From a virus: 64,000 nt of DNA. Every line of letters begins with the position of its first letter. The first letter of the stretch is position 1. The stretch spans positions 1 to 64,000 of the IMG/VR virus record IMGVR_UViG_3300008120_009793; one strand, written 5' to 3'. The notes below the pieces were generated by a model. It saw only the letters and a program-made list of their open reading frames with translations, did not search any database and was not told the origin of the DNA. A program made the translations under genes and the position numbers. Below are positions 14,882-23,859 of this stretch, piece by piece.

Positions 14882-16408
14882 TTAGAGAGTAACCTCATAA
14901 ACCTTATATTCGAACTTTTCCCTCTTGTAGATCTCTATACGCTCATTAGAATGCTTTATTAGGTAGTTTGCAGAAGCTTTCCAGGTAAAGTCGTCGACAA
15001 AGTCAATAACATTAACCTTCTCCTTTCCCTCGTAAAGTCTCATTCCCCTTCCAAGACTTTGTTTGATCAATACCTCAGATTTGTAAGATTCTGTCAAGAA
15101 AATGTTGTGAATATTTTTCACAGAGACTCCGGTACTAAGGGTTCCAAAACTGGCCACTAGAACCTTATTAGTACCCTCTTCCATTTTACCCTTATAAAAA
15201 TCTCTTCTTTCAGGTTCAGTGTCTCCGTCGACATAAAAGATCTCTTTATCTGCCTGAATTTCTCTAAGCATGTCATACATTCTTTTTCCATATCCCTCTC
15301 CAACGGATTGGAATAAAACCAGGGAATTTTTGCTAGTTTTAGAAATGAAGTCCACTATATAATTGATTCTTTTATCCGATGAAATAACTAACTTTCTTTC
15401 CACATTAAAGATTTCACTGCCTTCTAAATCTTGCTTGTTAGTTCTTAGATCATAAAGCTTTTCCTTTAGATCGTCGGAAAGCCAATTCATCTTAACTACC
15501 TTAATGGAAACAGGAGTAGCATAGTTATTATCAAACAAAAATTTAGGACTGATCTCCATTACCAATGGTCCAAGATATTGCTGAATTGTTAGATGCTCTG
15601 CAGTGTTTCTATTGGTCAATGTTCCCGAAAGACCAAATCTATATTTAGATTCTTTACATTTAGAAACTACTTCTTTAATCGACTTAGAATGACTTTGATG
15701 TGATTCGTCGACAAACACAGCTTCAACCCCGTCAAAGAAAGATTCATCCTGCTTAACCAATGACTGATATGTGCCTATCATAAGCCCGGATGATATCTTG
15801 TTTTTATTACCCCCGTGGATTAGTTGCATTTCGCAATTATCAAGTTCTTTTAATCCATAGCTTTCAAAATCCTCAGATCCTTGAAGAATCAGCGTGGTGT
15901 TTGGAACAATCATTAAGAATTTATTTACTTGCTTAACCATCTTAAGATAAGCCAGAACGATAAATGCAATCAGGGTCTTACCCGAAGAAGTCGCAATTTC
16001 TAGGCAGGAATATCTGAATTTTATAATTCTCCACGCAGCCTCTATTTGGTAATCTCTGGGCTTCAGTTCTTTATCAGCAAAAAATTCTTTGGCCCACTGG
16101 GTAAATTCTTCTAATGTAAGATCATTTTCTATGATTTGATCTAGACCTACGATATCAACATCTATTTTATACTTCTCGCCAATATCAAAAACCTCACTCC
16201 ATAGACCAATAGGAACTTTCCAGAGTGGCCCTCTTTTATCCACAAAACAAATAGCTCCATCCCAATGTTTCTTTTTCACTAAAGGATGGAAAAAATGATT
16301 GTGTATTTTACGAGTCAACGAAATCTCTAGTTGTTTTCTTTCAACTTCCTCGTCATAGTCTTGTAAAAGTAACCATTGTAAATCTTCTGAAACTATAAAT
16401 TTAAGCAT
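14882..16408 (-). CDS. uvsW: UvsW-like superfamily 2 helicase
   Basis: At 508 residues it is the length of T4 UvsW (503). It has PRDYQIEA (Q-like motif), Walker A ATSSGKT at 139-145, motif II DESH at 234-237, motif III GLSGT and motif VI QSLGRGMRL. UvsW unwinds branched DNA and R-loops, reverses stalled forks and switches replication from origin to recombination-dependent initiation. The first 100 residues form the small N-terminal domain (HFFHPLVKKKHWDG). UvsY lies directly upstream, as in T4. Confidence 0.93.
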   Translation of the reverse strand: MLKFIVSEDLQWLLLQDYDEEVERKQLEISLTRKIHNHFFHPLVKKKHWDGAICFVDKRGPLWKVPIGLWSEVFDIGEKYKIDVDIVGLDQIIENDLTLEEFTQWAKEFFADKELKPRDYQIEAAWRIIKFRYSCLEIATSSGKTLIAFIVLAYLKMVKQVNKFLMIVPNTTLILQGSEDFESYGLKELDNCEMQLIHGGNKNKISSGLMIGTYQSLVKQDESFFDGVEAVFVDESHQSHSKSIKEVVSKCKESKYRFGLSGTLTNRNTAEHLTIQQYLGPLVMEISPKFLFDNNYATPVSIKVVKMNWLSDDLKEKLYDLRTNKQDLEGSEIFNVERKLVISSDKRINYIVDFISKTSKNSLVLFQSVGEGYGKRMYDMLREIQADKEIFYVDGDTEPERRDFYKGKMEEGTNKVLVASFGTLSTGVSVKNIHNIFLTESYKSEVLIKQSLGRGMRLYEGKEKVNVIDFVDDFTWKASANYLIKHSNERIEIYKREKFEYKVYEVTL

Positions 16409-16419
16409 CTAAAATTTTC

Positions 16420-16863
16420 TTATTTAACCCCACCGCCTCGCATAAACTCCTCTAGAGATATCCTTGCCTTTATCCCATATAACATATGGTCAACAGTTTT
16501 GATTGTCTCATTCATAAAGCTAGTGTGATTATCAATCAGATCTATCCTGTGTTTAATTTCACTCAGATCTCCATCGATGAGGTGGGTTTTTTCATTAGAG
16601 CCATATCTAATGTTGTGTTCCTCTGAGTAATACATCATTTTATTTTTCTTTTCAGAACGATAATTAGAATTTATTCTACTTAGAGCTTGTCCTAACTTAA
16701 AAGAGTATTCCAATAACTTTTGTCTATCCGAATAAAGCTCAACCTGAACCTCTCCGATTTCTCTGATGTTTCTCATTCTGACAGAAAGTTCACGAATTCT
16801 TTCTGTCCATGTTTCTCTTTCTTCCTGGAATTGTGCTTCGAAATTGCTTATAGTATCACTCAT
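16420..16863 (-). CDS. uvsY: UvsY-like recombination mediator
   Basis: The 147-residue helical protein resembles T4 UvsY (137 residues) in its C-terminal two thirds: KMMYYSEEHN, then NEKTHLIDGDLSEIKHRID, and an ending GIKARISLEEFMRGG comparable to UvsY AIKSRGF...MRAFEAG. UvsY loads the UvsX recombinase on gp32-covered single strands. Its place beside uvsW and close to gp32 and primase fits this role. The match was made by eye, so moderate confidence. Confidence 0.7.
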   Translation of the reverse strand: MSDTISNFEAQFQEERETWTERIRELSVRMRNIREIGEVQVELYSDRQKLLEYSFKLGQALSRINSNYRSEKKNKMMYYSEEHNIRYGSNEKTHLIDGDLSEIKHRIDLIDNHTSFMNETIKTVDHMLYGIKARISLEEFMRGGGVK

Positions 16864-17081
16864 AGAAGCTTATTGCTTTTATTCTTTTTTTCTTTTTTTA
16901 TATCAACTACCTCAGTAACTATCTTCTTGTTTAACTTTACTTCCTCTGGGGTAAAGTTAAACTCCAGTTGAGGGAGTTCTAAATCCTCACTAGCCATATA
17001 AGAAACAGGAACTTTCAATAAGAATTTCTTCCTATTATACCTTTCTAATTCCTCTTTTGTTAAATCAAAATCATGTCCCAT
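16860..17081 (-). CDS. Small unknown protein between primase and uvsY
   Basis: The 73-residue protein (ELERYNRKKFLLKVPVSYMA in the first half, a Lys-rich DIKKEKKNKSNK tail) overlaps the primase end by 22 bases and the uvsY start by 4 (ATGA). This is the pattern of translational coupling, so the frame is likely real. No family recognised; a replication accessory role is suggested only by position. Confidence 0.6.
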   Translation of the reverse strand: MGHDFDLTKEELERYNRKKFLLKVPVSYMASEDLELPQLEFNFTPEEVKLNKKIVTEVVDIKKEKKNKSNKLL

Positions 17082-18112
17082 TTCTCGCTAGAAAAATATT
17101 TTTCGAATCTTTTTATTTTGATCTTATTGGATCTAACATAATCAACCACATCATTTAGATCCCACTTGTCCCTGTCGGGTAAATTGTTTTCGTCTAGAAA
17201 TTTCTTCCATAAGAAAACACTCTCTCCACTACATATCTTCTTTCTTAGCTCTTCCTTTCCTGGATCGTCTCCATCATAAAACCATCTCTTGTTAGTGATA
17301 TCAAAGGGAAAAGGATTGTTGATCGAACAGAGAGCGACTGCATTCGGAAAAAGAAAGGAATCAAAGGGTCCTTCAAAAATAGTAACCGGTTGATCTAAAT
17401 CCACTGTGGAAAATCCAAAAACTAAAGAAATCGGATCTAGCTCTTCTGCTTTTTGAAGAAGGTCCGCATCTTTGCTCCTTAAAAGATTTTTATGAATACC
17501 ACTAAGCTTATAAGTGTAATACTTATTCACTGCATTCTTGTTCATATTTCTCAATTGTAATCCTAATATGAACTTTCCATCCGAAGTCAAATTAAGTATG
17601 TGTATAGACCGTTTTACGGGGTCATACAAGTACTTTTCGTCAACAGTCTGATTTCTCTGCACTAAATATTCCTGGACCGGTCTAGGGACTTCTATGAGCT
17701 TTAATTTAGCTTTGTAATCCTCTCTTGAAACCAGAACATCCCGATAGTTTTCCAAGATAAACACATCAACACTGGCAGAAACTCTTCTAGATGTTTTCTT
17801 CAGATTTATGGTATTCTTAGCCTCCTCTATTTGCTCATGGGTTAATTCCCGAGCAAGCTCATGATCGAAAAGGAAACCAATTAAATCTCTGAATTTACCA
17901 CATCCACCATTATAACACTTAAAAGAGAGGCTATCTACGTATAGATTGCCTCTCTTTTTTCTTGGATCATTTGAGTCTCCGCAGTAGGGACAGGAAAAGT
18001 TTAATCTATTATGTGAAGTATAGATTTTTTGCTTCTGGAGATTTCCGGGAAAGGCAACCTCCAAAGCTTTGGATACAAGATCCTTGACCTTTTCTAAACC
18101 TAATTTTTGCAT
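17060..18112 (-). CDS. 61: DNA primase (gp61-like)
   Basis: The 350-residue protein matches T4 gp61 in length (342). It has a zinc-binding module (C41-PY-C44, C66 and C71 in CYNGGC), then a TOPRIM catalytic domain with E247 in FEGPFDS and the acidic triplet YDGDD at 279-283. Primases make short RNA primers on the lagging strand with the replicative helicase. It lies between gp32 and uvsY-like genes. Confidence 0.88.
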   Translation of the reverse strand: MQKLGLEKVKDLVSKALEVAFPGNLQKQKIYTSHNRLNFSCPYCGDSNDPRKKRGNLYVDSLSFKCYNGGCGKFRDLIGFLFDHELARELTHEQIEEAKNTINLKKTSRRVSASVDVFILENYRDVLVSREDYKAKLKLIEVPRPVQEYLVQRNQTVDEKYLYDPVKRSIHILNLTSDGKFILGLQLRNMNKNAVNKYYTYKLSGIHKNLLRSKDADLLQKAEELDPISLVFGFSTVDLDQPVTIFEGPFDSFLFPNAVALCSINNPFPFDITNKRWFYDGDDPGKEELRKKICSGESVFLWKKFLDENNLPDRDKWDLNDVVDYVRSNKIKIKRFEKYFSSEKWDMILI

Positions 18113-18130
18113 AAGATCTCATAAATGTTA

Positions 18131-19111
18131 TTAGAGATCGTTATACAAATCATCCAAGCTTCCAGAAGATGCAGAAGTCTTCTTAGCAGGTGATGCTGGT
18201 TGCATTGCTTCAGCTTCTTCTAGACTTTCTGTATCGGAGAAGAAATCTGCTTCAGCAGACTTTTTGACCTCCTTTTTCATCGGGTTTGGATTGGCACTTG
18301 ATGCAGATGGTTTGGAATCCGGGGATCCTGAGAAGATTTCAGATAACATTCTTCCGTCTGGAATGGTGTTGCGAATAATTGAGTTAATTTTTTCCCTGTC
18401 TTCGTCGCTCCATTCTTTGTAATCGTATTTTTCAACTAGATCCTGTGGACCTGCTTTTAAGTATTCAACGATTCTTTTTTGATCAGCTTCGCTTTTTTCA
18501 ACAGGAGATCCTCCGATGGAAATTGGCCCTTTCTCACCAACAAATTGGCAAAGATCGTAATTGTTCCAATCCCCTACTTTTCTAACATGCACACCAAAAT
18601 TCTTACCTTCAAACAGATCGAAAGGGTTGCATGGAGTACCATATTCTGGCTTAATTTGTTGCTCGATCATATCAGCAACCTTTTTACCGAATTTGAAAAC
18701 CATAATTTTGCCTTCCAATTCAGGTTTGCTTGGATCCTTAACTACTTGAATCAATGCATAGTAATCCTCCTTACGCGAGAAAGACTTAGCAAGCTCTTGA
18801 TCCTTAGCAGATGGAGAGTTTTTTAACTTCCAGAAGATGTCTTTTAGTATTGATTTTTTACCTACAGTTGATGGACAGTCAGCAACAAAGTTACTGTTGT
18901 CTACTGGATCTTTCAACCACACATAATATTTGTGGATTTTAGATTTTTTGGGATTTGCGATGTTTGGGAGGAATCTAATCAAAGATTTATAAACTCCGTC
19001 CTTTCCAAGTTCTGGATAGGGTTTGTAAATGTTAGCGTCGCCGCCTTGAGCTTGGGGTTCTGGTTTCAGAAAGTCCTCATTGTCCAAACTAAAAATGTCA
19101 AAATTTTCCAT
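18131..19111 (-). CDS. 32: gp32-like single-stranded DNA binding protein
   Basis: The 326-residue protein has the T4 gp32 order: an N-terminal region, then an OB-fold core (YKSLIRFLPN, KIHKYYVWLKDP, DCPSTVGKKS, IMVFKFGKKVADMI, NPFDLFEGKNF). A flexible Ser/Pro-rich stretch and an acidic C-terminal tip (SGSLDDLYNDL) follow, the part that in gp32 contacts replication partners. The zinc-binding Cys set of T4 gp32 is not obvious, so the core may lack the metal. It protects single strands in replication and recombination with the neighbouring primase, UvsY and UvsW. Confidence 0.9.
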   Translation of the reverse strand: MENFDIFSLDNEDFLKPEPQAQGGDANIYKPYPELGKDGVYKSLIRFLPNIANPKKSKIHKYYVWLKDPVDNSNFVADCPSTVGKKSILKDIFWKLKNSPSAKDQELAKSFSRKEDYYALIQVVKDPSKPELEGKIMVFKFGKKVADMIEQQIKPEYGTPCNPFDLFEGKNFGVHVRKVGDWNNYDLCQFVGEKGPISIGGSPVEKSEADQKRIVEYLKAGPQDLVEKYDYKEWSDEDREKINSIIRNTIPDGRMLSEIFSGSPDSKPSASSANPNPMKKEVKKSAEADFFSDTESLEEAEAMQPASPAKKTSASSGSLDDLYNDL

Positions 19112-19170
19112 GTTTTTTCTAAATTTTTTTAAATTAACTAAAATTGATTCCTAAGTTATACCTAAGTGTC

Positions 19171-19839
19171 TCAAAAAGTTTCCCCTAAAATTTGTTTTCC
19201 GTATAAACTAATCCAAGTGGCATCTATCAAATCTGAACACGGGGTCTCCACTTCCTTGTTTTTTTTAATCCAGATATCCTTGTTTTGTTTCAACGGAGAA
19301 ACAAGAGGACTTAGGAGATTATCCTCACCGTATTTATCTATAAGAGCTAAATAAAGTTCGTCCTTTTTTGCATTACCCTTGAGGGCAAATTTTTTAATTG
19401 CGGTAGGAGAATAAACATAAAGATTCTTGTATCCTACCAATTCAGCTATCCTCTCTCTTACCAAAGCAGTACACATGGAAATATCAATAAGAGAATTTCC
19501 AGAGCTTCCGAATGAAATACCCTCCATGAATACCACAGATTCGTCAGTTATAAAGGGTATAAGAGTCATCATGAAATTATCAGCTATGATAGAAAAGTTT
19601 TCCAGTTTGATCCTTTCTATCTCCCAATATTCACCTTCAATCTTGCTTTTTTCCCTTACAGTAAGGGTAAAATTAGAATCTTCCCCGAATATTTTAAAAG
19701 GAGATCCCTCCTTTGCAAGAATATTCCCAATCTTTTTGGTTGTTCTGTGGCAAGATCCCCAGTTTGCCCCATGCTCGCTAAGGGAGCACCAGGCTGGGGA
19801 ATTTAAAGAAAAATCCACCCCAATAATGTTTTTACCCAA
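19171..19839 (-). CDS. RuvC-like RNase H-fold nuclease (probable Holliday junction resolvase)
   Basis: The 222-residue protein shows the RuvC-type catalytic acids: D9 in IIGVDFSLNSP, E106 in VVFMEGISFG, and D203/D206 in SDLIDATWIS. The segment KFALKGNAKKDELYLAL corresponds to the conserved K-x2-tG-x-g-xA-xK-x-x region. Such enzymes cut branched DNA symmetrically. T4 uses the unrelated endonuclease VII (gp49), so this would be a replacement for it. It overlaps the structural gene upstream by 8 bases, at the border between structural and replication genes. Confidence 0.8.
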   Translation of the reverse strand: MGKNIIGVDFSLNSPAWCSLSEHGANWGSCHRTTKKIGNILAKEGSPFKIFGEDSNFTLTVREKSKIEGEYWEIERIKLENFSIIADNFMMTLIPFITDESVVFMEGISFGSSGNSLIDISMCTALVRERIAELVGYKNLYVYSPTAIKKFALKGNAKKDELYLALIDKYGEDNLLSPLVSPLKQNKDIWIKKNKEVETPCSDLIDATWISLYGKQILGETF

Positions 19840-20383
19840 TTTCTAATTTTATATCGACGTAGTTACATCTAAAGCCCACACTAAAAGTGGAGAACTGAGG
19901 TGTCGTGCTAGAATAGTTCAATTGTACTTCAGATAGCGATGTATATATCGGCTGCTGAAATTTCACAGTGGACATAATAATGCCCTCATGGTCTAACAAA
20001 TGAAGAGTTAAATCTGGTAGGTATTCGTTCTCGTTTTGAAAATCTAAAAAATCTACTATGCTTTCATACATAATCCAATAATTGATGAATCCCTCCCCAA
20101 GCTTAAATGTGACGTTGAAATCTCTTCTGATTAGATTTTGTATAGTGGTTGCACTTTTGTAGTTCTGCTTATATCCCCCAGGTCTAGTTTGTTCGACAGT
20201 ATCAATGGTTTGAAATGTCGGAAAAGATACCTGTTGAATTGTTGAATTCATAAAATCCTTCAGTGTGTCATAAGGAATTGGCATTCTTTTAACGTAAGCT
20301 AAATACTTTTCTTCCAGTTTGGACGAATAAAATCCCTTTGGGAGGTTAAATATAAAAGCATTCTGTCTTGAATTTAATAACAT
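19832..20383 (-). CDS. Probable tail tube or tube-associated structural protein
   Basis: The 183-residue protein is mostly beta-strand. Segments such as RRDFNVTFKLGEGFINYWIM and YESIVDFL, then FSTFSVGFRCNYVDIKLEI, recall tail tube-fold proteins of contractile tails. The resemblance is general and the family is not certain. It is the last structural gene before the replication block and overlaps the RuvC-like gene by 8 bases. Confidence 0.5.
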   Translation of the reverse strand: MLLNSRQNAFIFNLPKGFYSSKLEEKYLAYVKRMPIPYDTLKDFMNSTIQQVSFPTFQTIDTVEQTRPGGYKQNYKSATTIQNLIRRDFNVTFKLGEGFINYWIMYESIVDFLDFQNENEYLPDLTLHLLDHEGIIMSTVKFQQPIYTSLSEVQLNYSSTTPQFSTFSVGFRCNYVDIKLEIG

Positions 20384-20400
20384 AAGTTTTCAAACAAAAT

Positions 20401-22716
20401 TTATAAATAGAACTGTTGTCCCATATCATTACTAGGTTTTAAACCCATCTGATCATAATCAATAAATCTACTTCCTCCTCCCCCGCCAACTGGATATCTA
20501 ACAGATTCATAAGGCTCGTAAATTTCTCCAAGATAAGAAGAGTATTGGTTAAACATTGAGCTTCTGATTCCATTAGAATCTGGATGAACTAATCTGACTG
20601 CATTTAAGAAGAATTTATTATTCATTCCCTCAAACAGATCATTCCCAGGTCTTCCTGGTATTGTATAATAATCAGCAATTTCCTGAACACTCTTACCCGC
20701 TGTTTCGTCCATACTGATTAAATTGGATAGAGTGTCGATGTTATATCTGATTGGTTGTTTAGGTTTAATAACGGGTTCTTCGACTGTTAATATTGGTTTA
20801 ACTACGGGCTCAACATTTAAAACAACCTGATCTTTTTCTATATCAAAGTAATCTTTAGGCTGTTGAGGAATTATATCGACTACCGGTTCTTGCGTTATAA
20901 CGGAAGGAGCTATTTCAACAACTGCAGGTGCAGGTGCAGGAGTAGCGGTTGTGGTTGCAACTGGTTTTTGATCTCTCTCAGAAGGTAATATCCAAGTTCC
21001 GTGATAAACAGATGTTTCTATTCCATTGTTTGTTTTAGAAACTATATGAAAATCGCGTGAACTAAATGCAGATATTTTTTTAGATTCAGATTCTACAAGT
21101 TTAAAAACTAATTCTCCCTTGCTTGGATTTTGGAAAGTACTGTCAGTCATACTTGATATTTTAACAGTTTTATTGTCACCCCCCTCAAAAACAAGATAAA
21201 AATCAGAATTAGATCCAAGATCTAAAACAGTATTTTCTTTTCCTTCATTTTTGATGAATATTCTAAACTTATAATAATTATCATAAGGGTTAACAACTAT
21301 TTTGGATTTTCCCTGTCCATATGCAATAGTTGCATCAGTAGTTGTTGATTGTGTTAATCCTCCTAAATTATCAATTGTCAAATCCTCTTGAGAAATGTTT
21401 ACAGATTCTCTTTCAAAGAAAGCAGGAACATATTTCGTAATTACCCTTTCAATTGGATTTACATTTAATGTATATGCTTTAGATACAACAGGCTCTGTTA
21501 CTTTGTTATAAACTTTTTGAGGATAAGGCTGATGTAAAAGATTTATTTTCTTTATTGAAGGTCCATACTTATCAACTTCAGTGCTTGTAACCGATGCTAT
21601 CCTCATGATAGAAACATTACTGAACTTGTTCACCAATCTCATAGTGTAAATAATACTAAAGCTGGTTGCTTTAGGATTTACAATTACAGGCCTATAGATA
21701 TAAGGTGAATTAAAATCTTTATCCTGAAGAAGCTGTAATTTTTGTGTTGATATTTGTCTTTGTCCTACCTGCTCTTTTACTTCTAAATCATGTATGATGT
21801 AATAAATATTACCTAGAGAACTTTCGGTATAAATAAAATCCTCAATGAAGTTTTCTTTCCAAGTTGGATAATATTTAAAATAATCAAAGTCGTTATCTTC
21901 AACAACATTAGCAGCTAAATCACCGTATTCATCAAAAGGAGTAACTGTTGCAATACTATTTAAAGCTGTATAGAAATAATAGAAGCCATTTAATTCTTGC
22001 GTATTCTCTATTTCATAAAGACTAACGGTGAAAGGCTGATTTCTAATAAATCCCTTACCGTCTGAGCTGATCTTTGCTGCTACTGTTCCACTTTCTAATC
22101 CAGATCCAGCTTGAGTGTCATACTCATATGTTATACTTGAATAAGAAGGTATTTTAACCTCTACATAATTATCATAAATTCCTGCATTAAAGTATATGGG
22201 ATTCGGATTGGGTGTTGTTATGTCTAAATCTCCAGTTTCATAAGTTACCTGCGATACTGTGCACTTTTTACCATTTCTTTCCTGGAACTGGACTTGCATG
22301 ATTACTCCATCACTTAAACCGAAATCAAATCCACTTAAAAAGTGGTATCTGATAGTATCGTAATAAACATTTAAATTGGTATCAAACGTAACTGGAAGAT
22401 TCGCAGGATCCGTTAATTTATCATCATAGTCTAAATACTGTACTAATCGATCAATGTCAAGCTTAACAAACGTGTTTTGTGATATTTGTACAGAACTTCT
22501 GTCCCTAACATTACCAGTTGTTTGTGTGTCCTCGTTTCTGTTTGTTATCTGTACGGCATTATTAAAATATCCGTTTACCATTTTTTCAAAGCCAACTACA
22601 GAGGGCCCAAAAATAACCTGATGGTATTCGGGATTTGGCTGAACACCATATCTATACTCCATAAGTAAATATGGAGATAGACTAAAAAATTTGCTAGTAT
22701 AGTTAAAACTTGACAT
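20401..22716 (-). CDS. Large virion structural protein
   Basis: The 771-residue protein is Tyr/Asn/Thr-rich and beta-strand-rich in its first about 570 residues, then has a Pro/Val-rich linker (TPAPAPAVVEIAP, EPVVKPILTVEEP). A C-terminal domain of about 100 residues (IDTLSNLISMDETAGKSVQ) and a Gly run before the end complete it. This composition is typical of tail fibre or baseplate-attached proteins, but I recognise no family. A GATATATAAGA motif lies five bases before the ATG. Confidence 0.7.
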   Translation of the reverse strand: MSSFNYTSKFFSLSPYLLMEYRYGVQPNPEYHQVIFGPSVVGFEKMVNGYFNNAVQITNRNEDTQTTGNVRDRSSVQISQNTFVKLDIDRLVQYLDYDDKLTDPANLPVTFDTNLNVYYDTIRYHFLSGFDFGLSDGVIMQVQFQERNGKKCTVSQVTYETGDLDITTPNPNPIYFNAGIYDNYVEVKIPSYSSITYEYDTQAGSGLESGTVAAKISSDGKGFIRNQPFTVSLYEIENTQELNGFYYFYTALNSIATVTPFDEYGDLAANVVEDNDFDYFKYYPTWKENFIEDFIYTESSLGNIYYIIHDLEVKEQVGQRQISTQKLQLLQDKDFNSPYIYRPVIVNPKATSFSIIYTMRLVNKFSNVSIMRIASVTSTEVDKYGPSIKKINLLHQPYPQKVYNKVTEPVVSKAYTLNVNPIERVITKYVPAFFERESVNISQEDLTIDNLGGLTQSTTTDATIAYGQGKSKIVVNPYDNYYKFRIFIKNEGKENTVLDLGSNSDFYLVFEGGDNKTVKISSMTDSTFQNPSKGELVFKLVESESKKISAFSSRDFHIVSKTNNGIETSVYHGTWILPSERDQKPVATTTATPAPAPAVVEIAPSVITQEPVVDIIPQQPKDYFDIEKDQVVLNVEPVVKPILTVEEPVIKPKQPIRYNIDTLSNLISMDETAGKSVQEIADYYTIPGRPGNDLFEGMNNKFFLNAVRLVHPDSNGIRSSMFNQYSSYLGEIYEPYESVRYPVGGGGGSRFIDYDQMGLKPSNDMGQQFYL

Positions 22717-22720
22717 ATCC

Positions 22721-22731
22721 TCTTATATATC
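22721..22731 (-). promoter_or_regulatory. Promoter-like motif GATATATAAGA
   Basis: The recurring motif on the minus strand, ending in GAGGAT right before the ATG. The GA-rich end could also act as a weak ribosome binding site. Confidence 0.5.
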
Positions 22732-22790
22732 AAGTTTATTACAGAGTGATAATATCACATCACGCCTTCCGGAGATTTTTATATCCCCCA

Positions 22791-23558
22791 TTATTTAACT
22801 GCAATCAAACCGACTGTTAATCCAATTACCACGCCAACAGCAGTTCCCTTGATCTTGTTCCAGAATGCTTTTTTCTTGGCAGTTTTTAGATCCTGCTTAA
22901 GTAGATCTGATACCTGCTGCTGTAATTCAAATTGCTTAGATCTTGCTATAATTGCTGAATCAGCACTCACAAGAGCAGATTTGGAAAAATTTAAAGAGGT
23001 TTGTAACGTATTAACTTGAGTTGTTAGAGAATTAGTTAGGTCTCCTGCTGTCTTTAATTCTCCAACTAAGTGATCCTTTTCGACTAGCTCTATAACTATC
23101 GCATTACCGACATTTTTATCTAGTTCTAGTCCTACATCGGATTTAGGAACTTCTGCATATCTTTTTATGAAAAATGTGTCAATTACATCCTTTGGTAGAT
23201 TTTGTAAAGCTGCTAAAGCTGCTTCCTTGTCTTTCTTTTCTTTTGCGGCCTTTGCTCTAAATTTGTCAGCCTCTTCTCCTGCTTGCTCAGCCAGATTCTC
23301 ATAAACTTCAGAAGAATCTCTGAGCCTTTCTTTCTCCTCTACTGCTGCTTCAAATTTTTCTTGAACTTCGCTGATCTCACTTTCTAAAGCTTTAATTTCT
23401 TTTTTGTGATAATCGTTACTAAATGTACCATATATCAGGAATGCTAATATTAGTAATCCTGCTCCTATTAGTAGTTTCTTATTATTATTTTTAAAATTTT
23501 GTACAGATTCGACCTTTTTTTCAATCTCTTGTTGTACTTCTTCTTTTATTTTTTTCAT
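22791..23558 (-). CDS. Membrane protein with two TM segments and coiled coil (possible spanin)
   Basis: The 255-residue protein has a basic N-terminus, a membrane segment at about 29-46 (KLLIGAGLLILAFLIYG), a long Glu/Lys/Ala coiled coil (EALESEIS-like heptads to about 125), a central IDTFFIKRYAEVPK region, and a C-terminal hydrophobic Gly-rich segment (TAVGVVIGLTVGLIAV). A membrane anchor plus coiled coil resembles inner-membrane spanins or other lysis and envelope proteins, but two membrane segments are unusual for that. A lysis role is only a suggestion. Confidence 0.6.
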   Translation of the reverse strand: MKKIKEEVQQEIEKKVESVQNFKNNNKKLLIGAGLLILAFLIYGTFSNDYHKKEIKALESEISEVQEKFEAAVEEKERLRDSSEVYENLAEQAGEEADKFRAKAAKEKKDKEAALAALQNLPKDVIDTFFIKRYAEVPKSDVGLELDKNVGNAIVIELVEKDHLVGELKTAGDLTNSLTTQVNTLQTSLNFSKSALVSADSAIIARSKQFELQQQVSDLLKQDLKTAKKKAFWNKIKGTAVGVVIGLTVGLIAVK

Positions 23559-23560
23559 AG

Positions 23561-23842
23561 CTATCTTTTATATTCGAACGTTTTAACGTCTATTTGTCCA
23601 GGCCCGTATTTTTTTTCTAGCTCAACATACATACTTTTTTCATCTGTCCTTTGGATGTTTAAGGATTTAATACACGATTTTATCTTATTTCCTAAATGGA
23701 TGATCCTATTTTCATTTTTTTCAGATTCGTTCTCGCTCATTCTGTCCAATTCTTTTTCGTATGAGGAAAGCTCATCATGAATCTCCCTATAATTAGTCAT
23801 TATAGATTTTATTTTTTCAATCTCCTTAAAAGACATCTTCAT
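23561..23842 (-). CDS. Small coiled-coil protein
   Basis: The 93-residue helical, highly charged protein (IMTNYREIHDELSSYEKELD, then ENESEKNENRIIHLGNKIKS) ends three bases before the membrane protein gene at 22791. It could be its partner, for example in a two-part lysis or envelope complex. No family recognised. Confidence 0.55.
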   Translation of the reverse strand: MKMSFKEIEKIKSIMTNYREIHDELSSYEKELDRMSENESEKNENRIIHLGNKIKSCIKSLNIQRTDEKSMYVELEKKYGPGQIDVKTFEYKR

Positions 23843-23859
23843 ATTCTCGATAGTTTAAA

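Noticed and set aside
22746-22758. Small inverted repeat GTGATAATATCAC
   Set aside because: Too short and without a T-run; could be chance in AT-rich DNA.
22791-23558. Firm call of a lysis spanin
   Set aside because: It has a TM anchor and coiled coil but also a second C-terminal TM segment and no lipoprotein partner nearby, so only a possible role is given.
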